A stretch of 64,000 nt of DNA from Dichetophora obliterata (GCA_963920525.1 OY986435.1:171717827-171781826), one strand, 5' to 3'; positions 1 through 11,759 are shown, numbered from the stretch's first letter. Notes: generated by a model not told the origin, from the sequence alone. Made by a program: numbers and translations.

Positions 1-215
1 AAATATACTTTTTAGAAAGAACTCATCACAAACAATGTAACGATTCTAGAATTCATTCCAAAATTCCAATCCACTTCTATTTTTTTAATATTCAAACACA
101 ATAAAACGCGTACAAATGTCGCGTGCATAACCAGAGAAACACCTATATGCGATTTCGCGTTTGTTAGGTTGGACCAAGCATTAATTTTTTTCATTAGATT
201 AATACCTAATTTGAA
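1..215. other. AT-rich flank, no gene seen
   Basis: AT-rich sequence preceding the first transposon. No conserved reading frame or repeat was recognised. Short open frames here have no recognisable composition or motif. Confidence 0.5.
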
Positions 216-249
216 CTGAAAGGCAGGGATCGTAATTATTATAAGAGAT

Positions 250-735
250 ATCCAAAAACTCAAAGATTTATTATTATTTTTCGATTTTTACTGTATTGCT
301 CAAAAATAAAAATTATGTTTCGATTTCAATTTTTTTCATCAAAAATAAGAGTTAGTTTTTGATTTTTATTTTTCTGTTCAAGAATAAGACTTATTTTTGA
401 GTTTTATTATTTTGCTCAAGAATAAAACTTGTTCCTCAATTTTTATTTTTTTCGCTCAGAAATAAAAGTTATAACTCAATTTTTATTTTTATGCCCAGAA
501 ATAAGAATTATTTGTTGAGCTTTATTTTTTCGCTCAAAAATAAAAATCATATGTAGAGTTTTACTTTTTTTCCTCAAACATAAAACTCAAAACACCACAC
601 AGCTTTGTTGTTGCTGGCGCATGCTCGCCTTGAGTGTGTGCCTTGTGTGCGTACGTAAAAAGTGTGTTTGGGGGGTTTAACACATGGCACGATTACGATA
701 ACTCGGGCACCGTAATTTTAAAGGGATTTTTTTTT
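250..735 (+). repeat. Left inverted arm of the hAT with ~50-bp subrepeats
   Basis: About eight imperfect units alternating CTCAA(A/G)AATAAAA and (T)nATTTTT, followed by a non-repetitive block containing GGCGCATGCTCGCC and CACGATTACGATAACTCGGGC. All of it is matched in reverse complement at about 2310-2760. Confidence 0.8.
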
Positions 736-1944
736 AAAATAACAAACAAATTAATTTGGTCGAACAAAAAATCGATACCTTAACTAGTTATCGAGTTATC
801 GATTTTTAAATTTTTGCCTTGGTAAAAGATATTTTCAATATAACATCTATATATTTTCCAAATTTTTAAAAAATATAGAAGATTAACATGTCAAATGAGA
901 GATAATTTAATAGTCTATTCGAAAAAATATACATCAAACAAATTTTAGCAATAAATTGAATTTCATGAGTAGTTTGATATTACGGTTGCTTTTCAGTTGT
1001 GACAAAACCGTTATTTTCTTAAAAATTTCCATTATTAATATGCAAAAAATATATTATATATGTAAAAACTAAAGTTTTATTTTTCGTCAATCAATCAAAT
1101 TTCAAAATCAATATTAGTTTTTCGAATTAACTGTGAGGTAAATATGTTTGTTGCAAAGATAAACTATTTGATTTAATAAAATAAAAGCTGTTGACCAAAA
1201 CTGATCAGCTAAAAGTTTAAAATTTTTTCACTGGCTGGAAATATTACTTCATATAAATATTACAGCTCAATTTTGCCTTAAAATAATATATAAAAAATAA
1301 ATTTGCTTAAAGAAAAAAGTTCCGTATAAAGGCAAACCATTTCATCGTTAAAAAACAACATAAAAAATTAGATCAGTAAACCATAAATGGTATACACCAC
1401 AGATAAATTTTCAAGCTTAAATAATTCAAAAATTATACCAATAACGGTAGTTTTGAGAAAATAACGGTTTTATGTACACAAAAATTTTACATATACATAC
1501 AAATAGCTACGAAATGTGAAATATTCAACGGATTTTATTGACTTAACATTTTTGTAAAAGGTTATTTAATTATCTTTTAAAAAATTTCTTAACCAATATA
1601 GTAAGAAAAAAATAGAAAGTTTCCTTAGGGGATCAATGAAGACAAATATTGTATTAAAAAATCGATAACTCTTACACAAATAGATAAATCGATTTGTCCT
1701 TCTCTCCCATTTCAATCCACTGAAATTGAACTTTTTAATTTAATGTAATATTCAGTTTTTTCTACTTAAATTCAGCTATACTCCTTCTACAAGTTAGCTG
1801 AAAACTGTTATATAATTAATTTTAGTTGGTATGATATTAGATTACGGGAGGTTACAACCCCTTTAATCCCCTCGTCGTAATAAACGCAGCCCAAATAGTT
1901 AATAATTCTCAGAAGCATTCACATGCGCTCAAGAATTATCACAT

Positions 1945-2130
1945 GGAAGCTGCACAAAGTTGCCAGTTCTTATTCCCACAAAAATTATCTTTTTCCCACA
2001 GCAATTAAAAAATTCCCACGTGGGACATTTTTACTAAAAAATTCCAACCAAAAACCCTAAAGCCATGAAAATCCCACCAAAAATCCTACAGTAATAAAAA
2101 TCCCACAAACCATAAAAAACAATCAATTCA
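1945..2130. repeat. Fragment resembling the 6873-8662 hAT family
   Basis: Contains GTTGCCAGTTC followed by spaced TTCCCAC and AATCCCAC motifs. This layout matches the subterminal region of the CACGGTTGCCACC hAT at 6873-8662. It looks like a solo end or relic of that family embedded in the first hAT. Confidence 0.5.
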
Positions 2131-2257
2131 TAAAATACTATGTTTCCATGGCGAGTTAAGCCGGGATTAACTCCCACGAAAAAGCAAGTTGAGTTAAATT
2201 TCGATATATCTACGAAACTTTATGAAACTTGTTGATTTATGTGGCTTCTGTAATTTA

Positions 2258-2302
2258 TGATAACTAGATAACTGATAACTAGATAACTGATAACTAGATA
2301 AC
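2258..2302 (+). repeat. Short tandem repeat, unit about 15 bp
   Basis: Three near-perfect copies of a unit of the form GATAACTAGATAACT, just inside the right arm of the hAT. The related motif AACTAGTTATCGAGTTATCG occurs inside the left arm near 782-803. Confidence 0.75.
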
Positions 2303-2309
2303 AAAAAAT

Positions 2310-2894
2310 CTTTTTAAAATTACGGCGCCCGAGTTATCGTAATCGTGCCATATGTTGAAACCCCCCAAACACACTTTTTACGTACGCCTACAAGGCACAC
2401 ACTCAAGGCGAGCATGCGCCAGCAACAAAAAAGCTGTGTGGTGTTTTGAGTTTTATGTTTGAGGAAAAAAGTAAAACTCGACATATGATTTTTATTTTTG
2501 AGCGAAAAAATAAAACTCAACAAATAATTCCTATTTCTGGGCATAAAAATAAAAATTGAGTTATAACTTATATTTCTAAGCGAAAAAAATAAAAATTGAG
2601 GAACAATTTTTATTCTTGAGCAAAATAATAAAACTCAAAAATAAGTCTTCTTCTTGAACAGAAAAATAAAAATAAAAAAATGACTCTTATTTTTGATGAA
2701 AATAATAGAAATCAGTGAATAATAATTAAATTCAATTTTTATTGGTAAAACTCAAGAAATAAAAATCATATCTTATTTCGTAGAGCATGCATTAAGCAGC
2801 ATAATGAAGTTGTCCAAAATGTGCTCCGACAATGGGAACATGTTGATTTTTTTTCGATTTAATTTTTGGAAATAATCGTTATTTTCTATCCCTG
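2310..2894 (-). repeat. Right inverted arm of the hAT
   Basis: Reverse complement of the left arm, including the block ACGGCGCCCGAGTTATCGT, the AAGGCGAGCATGCGCC motif and the CTCAA/AATAAAA unit series, ending CTATCCCTG at 2894. Confidence 0.8.
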
Positions 2895-2902
2895 CTGAAA
2901 GG

Positions 2903-4804
2903 TAACTAAGGGTCATTAATTTCAAATCTCATATCTAAGAACCGAAATTTAAGATTTAAGTGTAGACAAAAATTATTTTTATCATATATTTTATCTTTTT
3001 TTGTATAAATAGCTTTGATTATGAACGAAATTAATCAGACCTTTTCAAATTCATTTGAGCTCGAGTCCTACAGTTGCAAAACATCGTTTCAAGAAAAACG
3101 CGTTTAAAGTTTAAATAAAAATCCAAAAGAGTTGAAATTGATTTTGTAAATTCATATAAATCTTCAAAATGTATGTAGCCTACATTAATGTTTTTGTAAA
3201 TATATTTGTAAAAAATAGGAGCAGGTGTGAAGCTCCTTTTTCGGCGTCATTTGGGATAGTGTTCAAAACTTCTCTCTTGGTAAATACAGCCATATGTATA
3301 TATATAAAAATAAAACCAATTTAACACTTGACTTATTGCAAATATAATTGATGAAGCCAGGAGCGAACTAGTTCCAACTAATTTTATTTTGAGAATGAAA
3401 AATATTTCAAGATTAACTTTCAAAACACCGATAAACGGATGCAAAGACCTCATGTAACTGTAAACAGTAAAAAAGTTGAAAAGTTTATGTCGATTTGCCA
3501 AAAATCTAGGAAAAAGTCGCAAAAACGCGCAGGTTTTTCTGAAAGAAGACATTCATATAACAAAAATAGTGGGTCAATTTTTTTTAAAATGGGACGTAGA
3601 GGAGATTGGTTCAGTAGCAAGTAATCTTTTAAAACCTATAAAATTTTCTATAGAAAAGGCCAACAAATATATAATTATTTATTTCAATATTAATTAATAG
3701 CATTGCTTATTGCACAGAAGAAAATACAAAAACGGTTTAATTTTTTTGGGTAAAAAGACTTGGGTAAAAAAAAATTTAATGAAATCAGTTCTATAACAAG
3801 ACAACTTTTAAACTTTTGCATGGCTTAGCATGAATAATAGGAAGCCAAAATACACAAAAATTTACTCAAATGTACTAGAATATATATACATTTTGAAAAT
3901 ATAATAATTAAGTTGAAATTCAAAAATTTGCTTTTGCCAAATTCTGAGACGCTGGCTCATTTTTTTTTTTTCTATGTTTTCCAATGATTTTTTCAACAAC
4001 CCATTAATTTTAATATTTTCTTTGTCGTGACCATAACCACACAACGGCTGCAATGTTGTGCAGAATGTTTCTCTCGAAGCTCGTTAAAATCCGTTCACTT
4101 CAGGGAGGGTTTTAACCCCCAAAACAACCCTTATTACGCGCCTGGCAACAGTCAAAAAATAAAACCAAACTAAAGTTATATATTCGGCTTTGATTTCATG
4201 AGAACTAAAATAAATTTTAACACTTATATATGTAGGTCTTATATAGTTTATAAATAAAAACAAATTTAAGGGAGCAGTTCATCCCTGGATTTAAAAAAAT
4301 TAAATTATTTTAAGAAAGGAAAGAGATATCTTATTGAAACTTTTCATATTTATTTTTATGTAAAAAAAGTATACAAATTTTTTTTTTTATTTTTCCAGCG
4401 TGTTTTGTGTCTGCTGCAGGTTTTTGAAAAAAACATAAAAAATCACGGTTGGCGTGATTTTGACACACTGGAACGTCTCTGAAAAAAGAAATAAAAACGG
4501 GGTTTTAATAAGCATGGAAGCCGCTATAGATTGAACTAAATAAAATTGACGAAATGGCGGCGTTTTTTCGAAATTAGCCAATTTTTGGGACAAAAAATCC
4601 CTGGAAAACAAAAAAATACTTTACCAATCGTTCTATCCGTAGTTCAACCTATAGATTTATATGTGTAGAATAACATATTAAAATTTCAGAACGATCAGTC
4701 CAGTCGTTTTTTTTTATCACGCCCGCCAACTCAAAAAATGAGATTTCTAGAAAAAGCGATTTAAAGTTTTTAACAATAATTTTTATACAAAATGTTACCT
4801 AAAT
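2903..4804. other. No gene recognised; old repeat debris
   Basis: AT-rich DNA of about 1.9 kb. The open frames between about 3247 and 3700 overlap on both strands and show no motif. Near 4670-4780 there is a passage (AACGATCAGTCCAGTC ... ACTCAAAAAATGAG) similar in style to dispersed repeats at 36.1-36.7 kb and 50.9 kb, probably worn transposon sequence. Confidence 0.45.
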
Positions 4805-5480
4805 TTAGTCGGAAATGCCTGGGCCATACAATAATCCTTCCTCCTGCTCTTGTTATTACTTAATACGTGATTGTTCATCCTTACGAGCAGTCCTCGCTTC
4901 TTTACACGCCTCAGTGCTTCGGCGATTCCCCTGCTTGATTCGAGCTGCGTCAACATCCTCCACGTGATGCATGGCTTGCGGGCCGATTGTAAGTCCCATA
5001 ACTTGCATGATCTTCAAAATTGTAACGAATCCTTAATTGAATATGCATGCAGATGTATTTGCAGCAAGTTTAATGATATTTTTGCCGGAAAAAGTGTGTT
5101 TGGGGGCCAGGTTCCACTCGCAGGAATTGTAGCTCTCATTTCTATTTTGGGTGTTATTGCCAAAACAACGCTTCAATAAATCATCTGAAATCAATTCTTC
5201 ATAAATTGGTTTCAATACCTCTTTCACTTCAAGCTCTAATGCTGCTGGATGTTTATAGTTGCTTAAAACATCCGGTCCAGTCCATTTGGGCAATGTTGCG
5301 GATTTTCATCTGTGGAAATTTTATGGTAGTATCTGGCCCAAACTTCTTCTCGCATGTTTTCAAGAAATTCTAGGTGGCGATGGATTGCTTAGCCATAGTA
5401 CGTTAATAAATTTAATAAGGCTTTATTTTTGTCCTTTTCTTCATTGGAAGCTTCCCAGTAGGGGAAGTAATCATTACTGA
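4805..5480 (-). pseudogene. Mutator-like transposase relic (C-terminal part)
   Basis: Reading the minus strand from 5480 gives an acidic segment with VWARYYHKISTDENPQH, a frame change near 5290, then KWTGPDVLSNYKHPAAL, ELISDDLLKRC, TQNRNESYNS and PKHTFSG. After a stop at about 5030 the same frame continues with ITIG-like GLTIGPQAMHHVEDVDAARI, KEARTARKDEQ and a final LLYGPGISD before a stop at 4805-4807. The order 'PQH-C.., DLL.RC...TQN.NES.N...W...PK..F.G, ..aciFN' matches the C-terminal half of the Mutator-like transposase domain found in many invertebrate genomes (PF20700-type); this assignment is from memory. One frameshift and at least three in-frame stops show it is dead. No inverted ends were found. 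Confidence 0.6.
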
Positions 5481-5709
5481 TCTAGTTATATACATCAGCT
5501 GTAATACATCATGAGCAAAACAAAACATAAAATAAACAACGAAATAATGAGCAAATCAGGCCTTTGACTATTGTCGGTAATAGTTCAAATAATGAGCTTG
5601 GAGTTGTGATGCCGAAAAATTTTTTTTAGCTCTCTTCATTGAAGCCATCGGACACTTATAGTAATTTAATATAGAAAATAGATGCTGATGTTACAAATTT
5701 AAAAATAGT

Positions 5710-5840
5710 ATATTTAAAGCTTTGTGTTCCTGCGTGTCACGACGGAAAAATACTTAACCCAGATCTTTGGCCAGCTGGTGTTCGTGTTCGCCCGTTCACT
5801 TTTTTAGATCATAAAATCATGCATCAGAAGCAAGTGCAAA
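5710..5840 (+). pseudogene. LINE ORF1 C-terminal fragment
   Basis: The frame reads RACHDGKILNPDLWPAGVRV and then RPFTFLDHKI. A 'WP.gv.v..f' ending is typical of ORF1 proteins of CR1/jockey-group LINEs. The minus-strand LINE at 18-23 kb has the equivalent 'KFWPDNTMVHDF' segment near its ORF1 end. The part upstream of about 5700 is not recognisable. Confidence 0.5.
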
Positions 5841-5879
5841 CAAACTGATTAACGACAACTTAGTTAGCACCAAAAATAC

Positions 5880-6780
5880 CGTCAAGTTTTATTTTCAAAA
5901 TTTATCTGGAATGCGTGCTAAATTAAATGCAACTCATTCGTTTTGTTCTGAAAATGACTTTGATCTAATTATACTTGTCGAAACCTGGCTAAATAATGAT
6001 TTTTTTTTAATAGGAGATTGCTGACAGCCTACCATCTTTCAAGTTTATCGCAAAGATCGTTGCTGTATACAAACTGGAACAGTTCGCAAGGTAGAGGAGT
6101 TCTTATTATTGTTCGTAAACAATTATGCTACTCGCTGTGCAGTATTGAGTATTGTGCAGTATTGATACCTTGGATGGGTTCATTGACCAGCTTTGCATTT
6201 CTATCCACCTTCCAAAAGGTAAACTAACTGTTTGTGCCTCATATATTCCGCCTAACTGCACTTATGAAATTTATAATGCTCACGTCAACAATATATTACC
6301 ATTATCTGAGAAAAATAGTGATGATAATTTATGCGTTGTAGGAGATTTTAATCTCAGTAAATTAAACTGGGTTTTTTCTTCTGATGACAGCATATATGTT
6401 CCAACAAATGTAAACCAAGCACATGAAATGCATCTTATCGATAGTTTTTTTAGTGTGGATTTGATACAAATTAATTCTATTTTTAATAAACTATCTAAAT
6501 TACTCTATTTAATTTTTATATCTAAGTCTCTTAGTTATGAATTATATGAATGCCTATTTCCTATATCAGAATCAATTATTCATCACTCTCCGCTTAGTTT
6601 TAATATTGAACTCTATGATTTTCTGACCATTACTAGTTCAGTGAAACATAATTTTGATTTAAAATTTAGTTCAGTGAAACATAATTTTGATTTTAATAAT
6701 TGTAATTTTGAAACTATTAATCGGCTCATTGATGGCATTGATTGGAATTTGTTTTTGGATAGCCTGGATGTTTAGGAATG
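5880..6780 (+). pseudogene. LINE apurinic endonuclease domain
   Basis: Starts with LSGMRAKLNATHSF and the catalytic-glutamate motif LIILVETWLNND. A frame change follows, then GRGVLIIVRKQ, and from 6152 a 207-codon open stretch with QLCISIHLPKGKLTVCASYI, the GDFNLSKLNW motif and a degenerate QINSIFNK block. This is the exonuclease-endonuclease-phosphatase fold of LINE ORF2, which nicks target DNA to prime reverse transcription. It is broken by stops before 6152 and is followed by the linker that the 6873 hAT interrupts. A direct repeat of about 30 bp (GTTCAGTGAAACATAATTTT) is duplicated at about 6637-6692. Confidence 0.75.
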
Positions 6781-6872
6781 CTTTGATATCTTTCTAAGTA
6801 ATTTATCCAATATATTTACTGCTAACATTCCTTTAAAGAAAAAAATCCATAAACTTCCTTGGTACACTAAGG

Positions 6873-8662
6873 CACGGTTGCCACCTCAAATTCCCACGAA
6901 AAAAACCTTTTTCCCACAATAACAAAAATTAATAACCACGAAAATTCCATGATAAAAAATTGAAAAAAAAATACCATCGCAACTAAAAAAAGACACAGTT
7001 TTGATAGTATCGTAAGTATAGACGTAGAATTCCTTTTTATACAGTAATAGAGAAAAATTCTGGTTTTTTCATGTATATTCTTCAAAACTTTTTTAAAGTA
7101 TTTCATCTTCTAAATAAAAATTATTCAAAAACAAATTTGTTGTTGTTGTCCTTCTTTAAACTTACCTGATCTAAAAAGCTCACAATTAAATTCATGTCAA
7201 AATTTGTTTTGTTTTAAAAAAGTTTTCGTTTGATATTTATTTGAATTTGAATGAATTTGTTGTTCTTTTTCATTTGTTTTGTTGGTTAAAACTAAATGTA
7301 ATTCAAAGTTATGTTTAATTAATGGAAATAAATATGGGTAAATTTGAATTATTTATTTTTCCTGTAGTAAAGAGCATATACATATATGTATGTATATTTT
7401 AAAAGTAATTTAAAATTAAAATTTAGTTAGCAAAATAAATTTTTAATATGGAAAGAATATAATGCATAATAAAAATAGTTCGAATATATTATGGTATTTG
7501 GCAACTGGTACATTTTTTTGTAGCCGCATACTCTCTGGCTCTCTAACTACGTATATTAATATGTATGTTTTACATACATATTAATAAAAAACAACAACAA
7601 CAACAACAAAAGCAGCACAACAACGAACGACGTGATTACGAACCAAACAAGCAAACACAACAACAACAACAACCTTAAAAACAGCATAAGCAGTTACTGC
7701 AGCTACGCAGCTAAGCAGCTTGTGCATTTCTCATACGAATTTATGAATTTTTCATCTTCTTAGTTTTTGCTATTTTATTAGATATTCGTTTTATTCCCAC
7801 TAAGACTGATATTTTGGCATTTTTTTTTCTTTGTACGATGAATATTAAAGGCTGTAGGTATACCCCAAAGTGTCAAATATCGCTTTGAAAAAATTCGTGA
7901 AACTGACCCCCATACAAACCGCGCTGTAAGACGTAATTCTACGTCAAAAACCACAAAAAATCCTACTGACATTCAAAATAACCACGAAAATCCCACGCAA
8001 ATAAAAAAACCACGAAAAATCCCATTTGTATTTAAAAGAAACGCGATAAATCCCATTTGTATTAAAAAAACCCACAACAAATCTCTCTTCTATTAAAAAT
8101 TACCACAGTAAATAATACAGAAAAAATAATTTACAAAAATTAAACAAAAAAATTAAAAACAACTAAAAAGAACAACTAGTATATTTCGTCATCTGTGTAT
8201 TAATTAGTCTTTTAGTAATAATATTCAATAAAAAATAGTTTTTCAATCCACCTCAGACCTGTATAAAGTTTACAAAAAGAGTTTCAAATTAGTATTAGTC
8301 TTTAAAAATCAAAACACGATCAGAAAATTCTTATTTAACAATTATTGCTCAGCACGCACGGGATCAAAATTATATTCGACTGAAAATTCGATGAACAACG
8401 AACATTTGGACAGGGTTTGACGTTCGACACTCGTTGTTTTTTACAATTTTGACAATGCACAGAATATGAAAAATATACACTTTTAAGTATATATTTATAC
8501 ATATTTTAACTGAAAAATAAAAAGAAATCCTTCAAAACAGAAAAAATCCCACGTGAATTAAAAAAAGCACACTCAATTAAGAAATCCCATGGGAACTCCC
8601 ATTTCCCACGGCAATTAAAAATAACCACAAATGGGATTTTTCCCACAAAGGTGGCAACCGTG
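6873..8662. mobile_element. Non-autonomous hAT (CACGGTTGCCACC ends) inserted in the LINE
   Basis: A 1790-bp element with terminal inverted repeats CACGGTTGCCACCT and AGGTGGCAACCGTG, flanked by a perfect 8-bp TSD, CACTAAGG, at 6865-6872 and 8663-8670. Both subterminal regions carry repeated (A)ATTCCCAC / ACCACGAAAATCCCA motifs. The interior holds CAA-rich microsatellite sequence (about 7585-7675) and no transposase. Excising it with one TSD restores the LINE frame across LPWYTKGLKKLKNLRN, so it landed inside ORF2 after the LINE inserted. Confidence 0.9.
7585..7675 (+). repeat. CAA/ACAACA microsatellite
   Basis: Runs of ACAACAACAACAACA interrupted by GCAGCACAACAACG, inside the hAT at 6873-8662. 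Confidence 0.85.
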
Positions 8663-8670
8663 CACTAAGG

Positions 8671-9235
8671 GCTTAAAAAAATTGAAGAATTTACGTAATT
8701 AATTCTTTAAGGAGTTCATAATTACTTGAAACCTCGAGTACAAAACAAAACATGTACACTAAGCGCCTGAATTTAACTTTTTAAATAAATATAATCAGCA
8801 TATTTTAAATACTGAAAATCGCATTAAAAAAGGGTTCATCAAATATTCCTTCTTCAACGTTTTTTAATGGGATAGTTCCAACTCCGTTAATGACTCAGTT
8901 CAATTGTTTGCATATTTCTTTTTAATCACATTTTGTCGAAAATTACTCTCCGGTTAACTCTTATGTGATTTATAATGTTGACTACTGCCTTAATTTTGGT
9001 AATTTGTCAGTTACGCTTTCTGACGCTGAAACTGTAATTGCTCATTTGAAAAACTCAGTTAAATGTGATCTTGATGGTCTAAGTTCTTTTTTGCTGAAAA
9101 AATGTATTCAGTCTCTATCTTTTCCTCTTTTTATAATTTTTAATAAATCTCTTAGTGCTGGTGTATTCATTGACAAATGAAAAGTTTGGCTCATAACACC
9201 GGTTTTCAAAGCTGGAAATAAACATGATGTTCTAA
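8671..9235 (+). pseudogene. LINE EN-RT linker and start of reverse transcriptase
   Basis: After the hAT the frame resumes with GLKKLKNLRN. From 8965 an open segment reads NLSVTLSDAETVIAHLKNSV, KCDLDGLSSFLLKKC and IIFNKSLSAGVFID, then a stop at 9178-9180 and KVWLITPVFKAGNKHDV. This corresponds to RT block 0-1 (K..DGL...LLK......FNKSL..G.fP..WK...I.PvfK.G). The copia element interrupts at 9236. Confidence 0.75.
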
Positions 9236-9388
9236 TATTGAATAATTTGTTTCAGATGTTTTGATTTCCTTGTAATTTTATATTAATTGAAAATTCCGAA
9301 TAAATTTTCACTTGAAATTATTTCCTTAACAGAAGCAGTCGACAATTTACTTTCAATTGTTTTCAAGTTTCAATTCTTTTTTCCAAAA
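9236..9388 (+). repeat. Copia 5' LTR
   Basis: Begins TATTGAATAATTTG and ends TTCCAAAA; matched by 13344-13495. The usual TG start is TA in both copies. Confidence 0.88.
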
Positions 9389-9403
9389 GGTTATGGGTCC
9401 ATA
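9389..9403 (+). promoter_or_regulatory. Copia-like primer binding site
   Basis: GGTTATGGGTCCATA lies directly after the 5' LTR. It resembles the GGTTATGGGCCC start of the primer site in Drosophila copia, which pairs with an internal part of initiator tRNA-Met; the comparison is from memory. Confidence 0.6.
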
Positions 9404-9465
9404 TTTGCCAAGACAGATTAAAAAAAAATCTTTTGTCCGATTTTCCGTTAATTGAAGACAAGAAA

Positions 9466-10038
9466 ATGGAGCATCATGCTAAAATTAAGAAGCTTCAGAA
9501 CGATGGCCAATGGTCATCGTGGAAATTTCAAGTCAAGATCACGCTATTAGCTGCAGATGTGTACAATGTAGTCACAGGGGACGAGGTTCGTACGGGTAAT
9601 GTCACCGCAGAGGATTATGAGGCAAAGTTAAAGGAATGGAGGCGAAGCGATGCAAAGGCGCAGAATATAATTGGGACTACTGTTGGAGCTACGCAAATTA
9701 CACATATCCAAAGTTGTGAAATCCAATACATATCCAACTTAGGAAATGTGGGACAAGTTGCATTCTATATTTGAGAAAAAAAATTAAACTAGCCTTCTTT
9801 TCCTGTACCAGAGATTTTTCTCTTTCGCGAAAGACGTCTCAGAGAACATGGTGATGTTCATTGCTCGGCTGGAAGAGCTGGTCGAGAGGCTTTGAAGTTT
9901 GAAGGAAAATATTTCTGATGAAATGGTTATTACGAAGATAATTATGTCATTACCATCCGAATATGGCGCTTTTAGCAGTGCCTGGGAGTCAGCCGCAAAA
10001 GGTGAAAGTGAACGCTGAATAATTTAAAAGCAAGATTA
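9466..10038 (+). pseudogene. Copia gag, N-terminal part
   Basis: The first plausible ATG is at 9466 (MEHHAKIKKLQNDGQWSSWK). The text GQWSSWKFQVKITLLAADVY is the copia-type gag opening (W..W.f....L...). The frame stops near 9774 and fragments of the middle of gag follow in other frames (for example EALKFEGKYF and MVITKIIMSLPSEY to about 9980). The last part leads into the nucleocapsid segment at 10039. Confidence 0.75.
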
Positions 10039-10884
10039 ATGATCGAAGAAGACCGGTTTACAGCGCGTGGTGTCATAGAACCTGTGGAGGCTTTGGTGGC
10101 GAAAAAGATGACCGAACAATGCAAAGTCAACAGCAAAGGTAAGCAGCAGCAAAAATTTGCAAAGAAGGGCAATTGCTTTGGCTGTGGCAGTTCCGGCCAC
10201 TGGAAGCGGGATTGTCCTAAATCACGAAAAACTGCAAGCAACAAGGAAAATAGTCATGCATTTCACTGTAATGCGATCGAAATTCAGATAACAAAAGACA
10301 GTTGCATACTGGATTCTGGTGCAAGCCATCACATGACAAATCGGCGCGATTGGTTTCGGGATTTTCAAGTTAAAGAAAAGCCAATTAAGATCGCTAAAGG
10401 TATGATGATGGGTGCTGGAGACGGAACGATCGATATTCGAGTTTTCAATGGTAAGAAGTGGCAAAACGGACATCTTTTGGATGTTGTATTCATTCCAGAA
10501 CTTCAAAACAATTTGTTATCTCAAAATCATGCTCTCGATCAGGGCCTTAAGATTGACGGTACGAGCTTCAAGATTATTTTGAAGCATACTGAAGATGGAA
10601 TTCCGATGATAGTGGGAGTACGTTGTGGAAGTCTAATAGTGATGAAAATTGAAGTGGTTAAGAAAGATGAAGCAAACATTGCGATTAATCAGAAAAACTT
10701 GACACTCCGGGTGTGGCACGAGAAGTTAGCTCATCAAAACCTTGCTCAAGTAAGAAGTTTTTTAAAAGCGAACAATATGCCATTTATAGACGAGCAGTTT
10801 ACGTGTGAAACTTGTTTGTATGGGAAACACCATCGTAGCAGTTTTCCGGTAAGTGAAGAAAGTCGACGAAGTGCGGTCAGATAG
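10039..10884 (+). pseudogene. Copia nucleocapsid knuckle, protease and pre-integrase region
   Basis: An open stretch of 281 codons. The zinc knuckle CFGCGSSGHWKRDC (C-x2-C-x4-H-x4-C) is near residue 47. The aspartic protease active site DSGASHHMT is near residue 94. A GAG-pre-integrase domain follows, with LRVWHEKLAHQNLAQVRSFL and the integrase zinc-binding end FTCETCLYGKH. The frame ends at 10882-10884 just before the integrase core, where a frameshift occurs (KSDVVHVDVCGP is in another frame). Confidence 0.88.
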
Positions 10885-11720
10885 TACACGTTGATGTATG
10901 CGGACCAATGCAAGTAGCTTCAATCGGAGGTTCAAGGTATTTTTTACTTTTGAAAGATGATTTTTCACATTTCCGTTTCATATATTGCATTAAGCAAAAG
11001 TCTGATGTCATAGAACGGCTGAAAAATTTTCTAAAGTTGAGCAAAAACGTATATGGTCATGCAGTATCGATTTAACGATGGGATAATAGAACCGAGTTTG
11101 TCAACAAAGATATGAAAAATTTACTCTAGAGAGAAGGAATCCGACATCAGAAAACTGTTCCCTACAGTCCCGGGCAGAATGGATCAGCAGAAAGGGAAAT
11201 GATAACAATTGTGGAATCGGCAAGGACCATGATTCATGCAAGTGGTATGGAGCTTAATTTCTGGGCAGAGGCAGTCAGTGCAGCAGTATTCATACTCAAT
11301 TGTACTGGAACGAGCACAGTTTCAAACAAAACCCAATATGAATTGTGGTGTGGTAAAACAGCTAAGTTTACACATTTCCCACCATTTGGAGCTGTAGTCT
11401 TCACACAAATTCCAAAATAAAAGCGTCGAAAACTGGATCAGAAAGCGGAAAAATGTTTATTTGTTGATACGACGAAAATGTTAAGGGTTTTCGTGTCTGG
11501 AATTTAGCCAAGGTCAAAATTGAGGTAGCACTCAATGTAAAGTTCATCGAGCAGACAGACGAAGTCGCAACAGTTCCAGTAGATGATTTCATGGTACAGG
11601 CCAAGCAAAAAGAATGCGTAACTACAGAGGAAATCCTAGAAGATGGGGATTTTCAAGATGCAGAGGGATCTCCAAAACAATGTGTGAGGGTTTACAAAGG
11701 AAAAATTCGGAAAATGGTGT
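10885..11720 (+). pseudogene. Copia integrase core
   Basis: Fragments in shifting frames give VHVDVCGPM (first catalytic Asp region), DNRTEFVNKDM (second Asp) and YSPGQNGSAEREM (catalytic Glu), then an open stretch 11199-11420 with ARTMIHASGMELNFWAEAVS and ILNCTGT. The DDE core inserts cDNA into the genome. At least three stops interrupt it. Confidence 0.8.
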
Positions 11721-11759
11721 AGCTTAGATACAAATAATATCGTGGCTGATCGCTTGCGT

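Larger units (their letters stand above)
224..2894. mobile_element. Non-autonomous hAT element with very long repetitive inverted ends
   Basis: A 2671-bp element starts with CAGGGATCG and ends with the near-complement CTATCCCTG. It is flanked by a perfect 8-bp target-site duplication, CTGAAAGG, at 216-223 and 2895-2902. An 8-bp TSD with CAGGG ends is the hAT signature. The inverted arms run about 500-600 bp each and include a GC-rich block (about 594-730 and 2310-2450) and a series of imperfect units of about 50 bp of the form (g)ctcaaaaataaaa. No transposase frame is present, so mobilisation would have needed an autonomous relative. The long, internally repeated arms recall Foldback elements, but the 8-bp TSD and CAGGG ends favour hAT. 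Confidence 0.85.

Noticed and set aside
2320..2544. Open frame on the minus strand
   Set aside because: It lies inside the inverted arm of the hAT and reads simple repeat text; the mirror arm has no equivalent frame.
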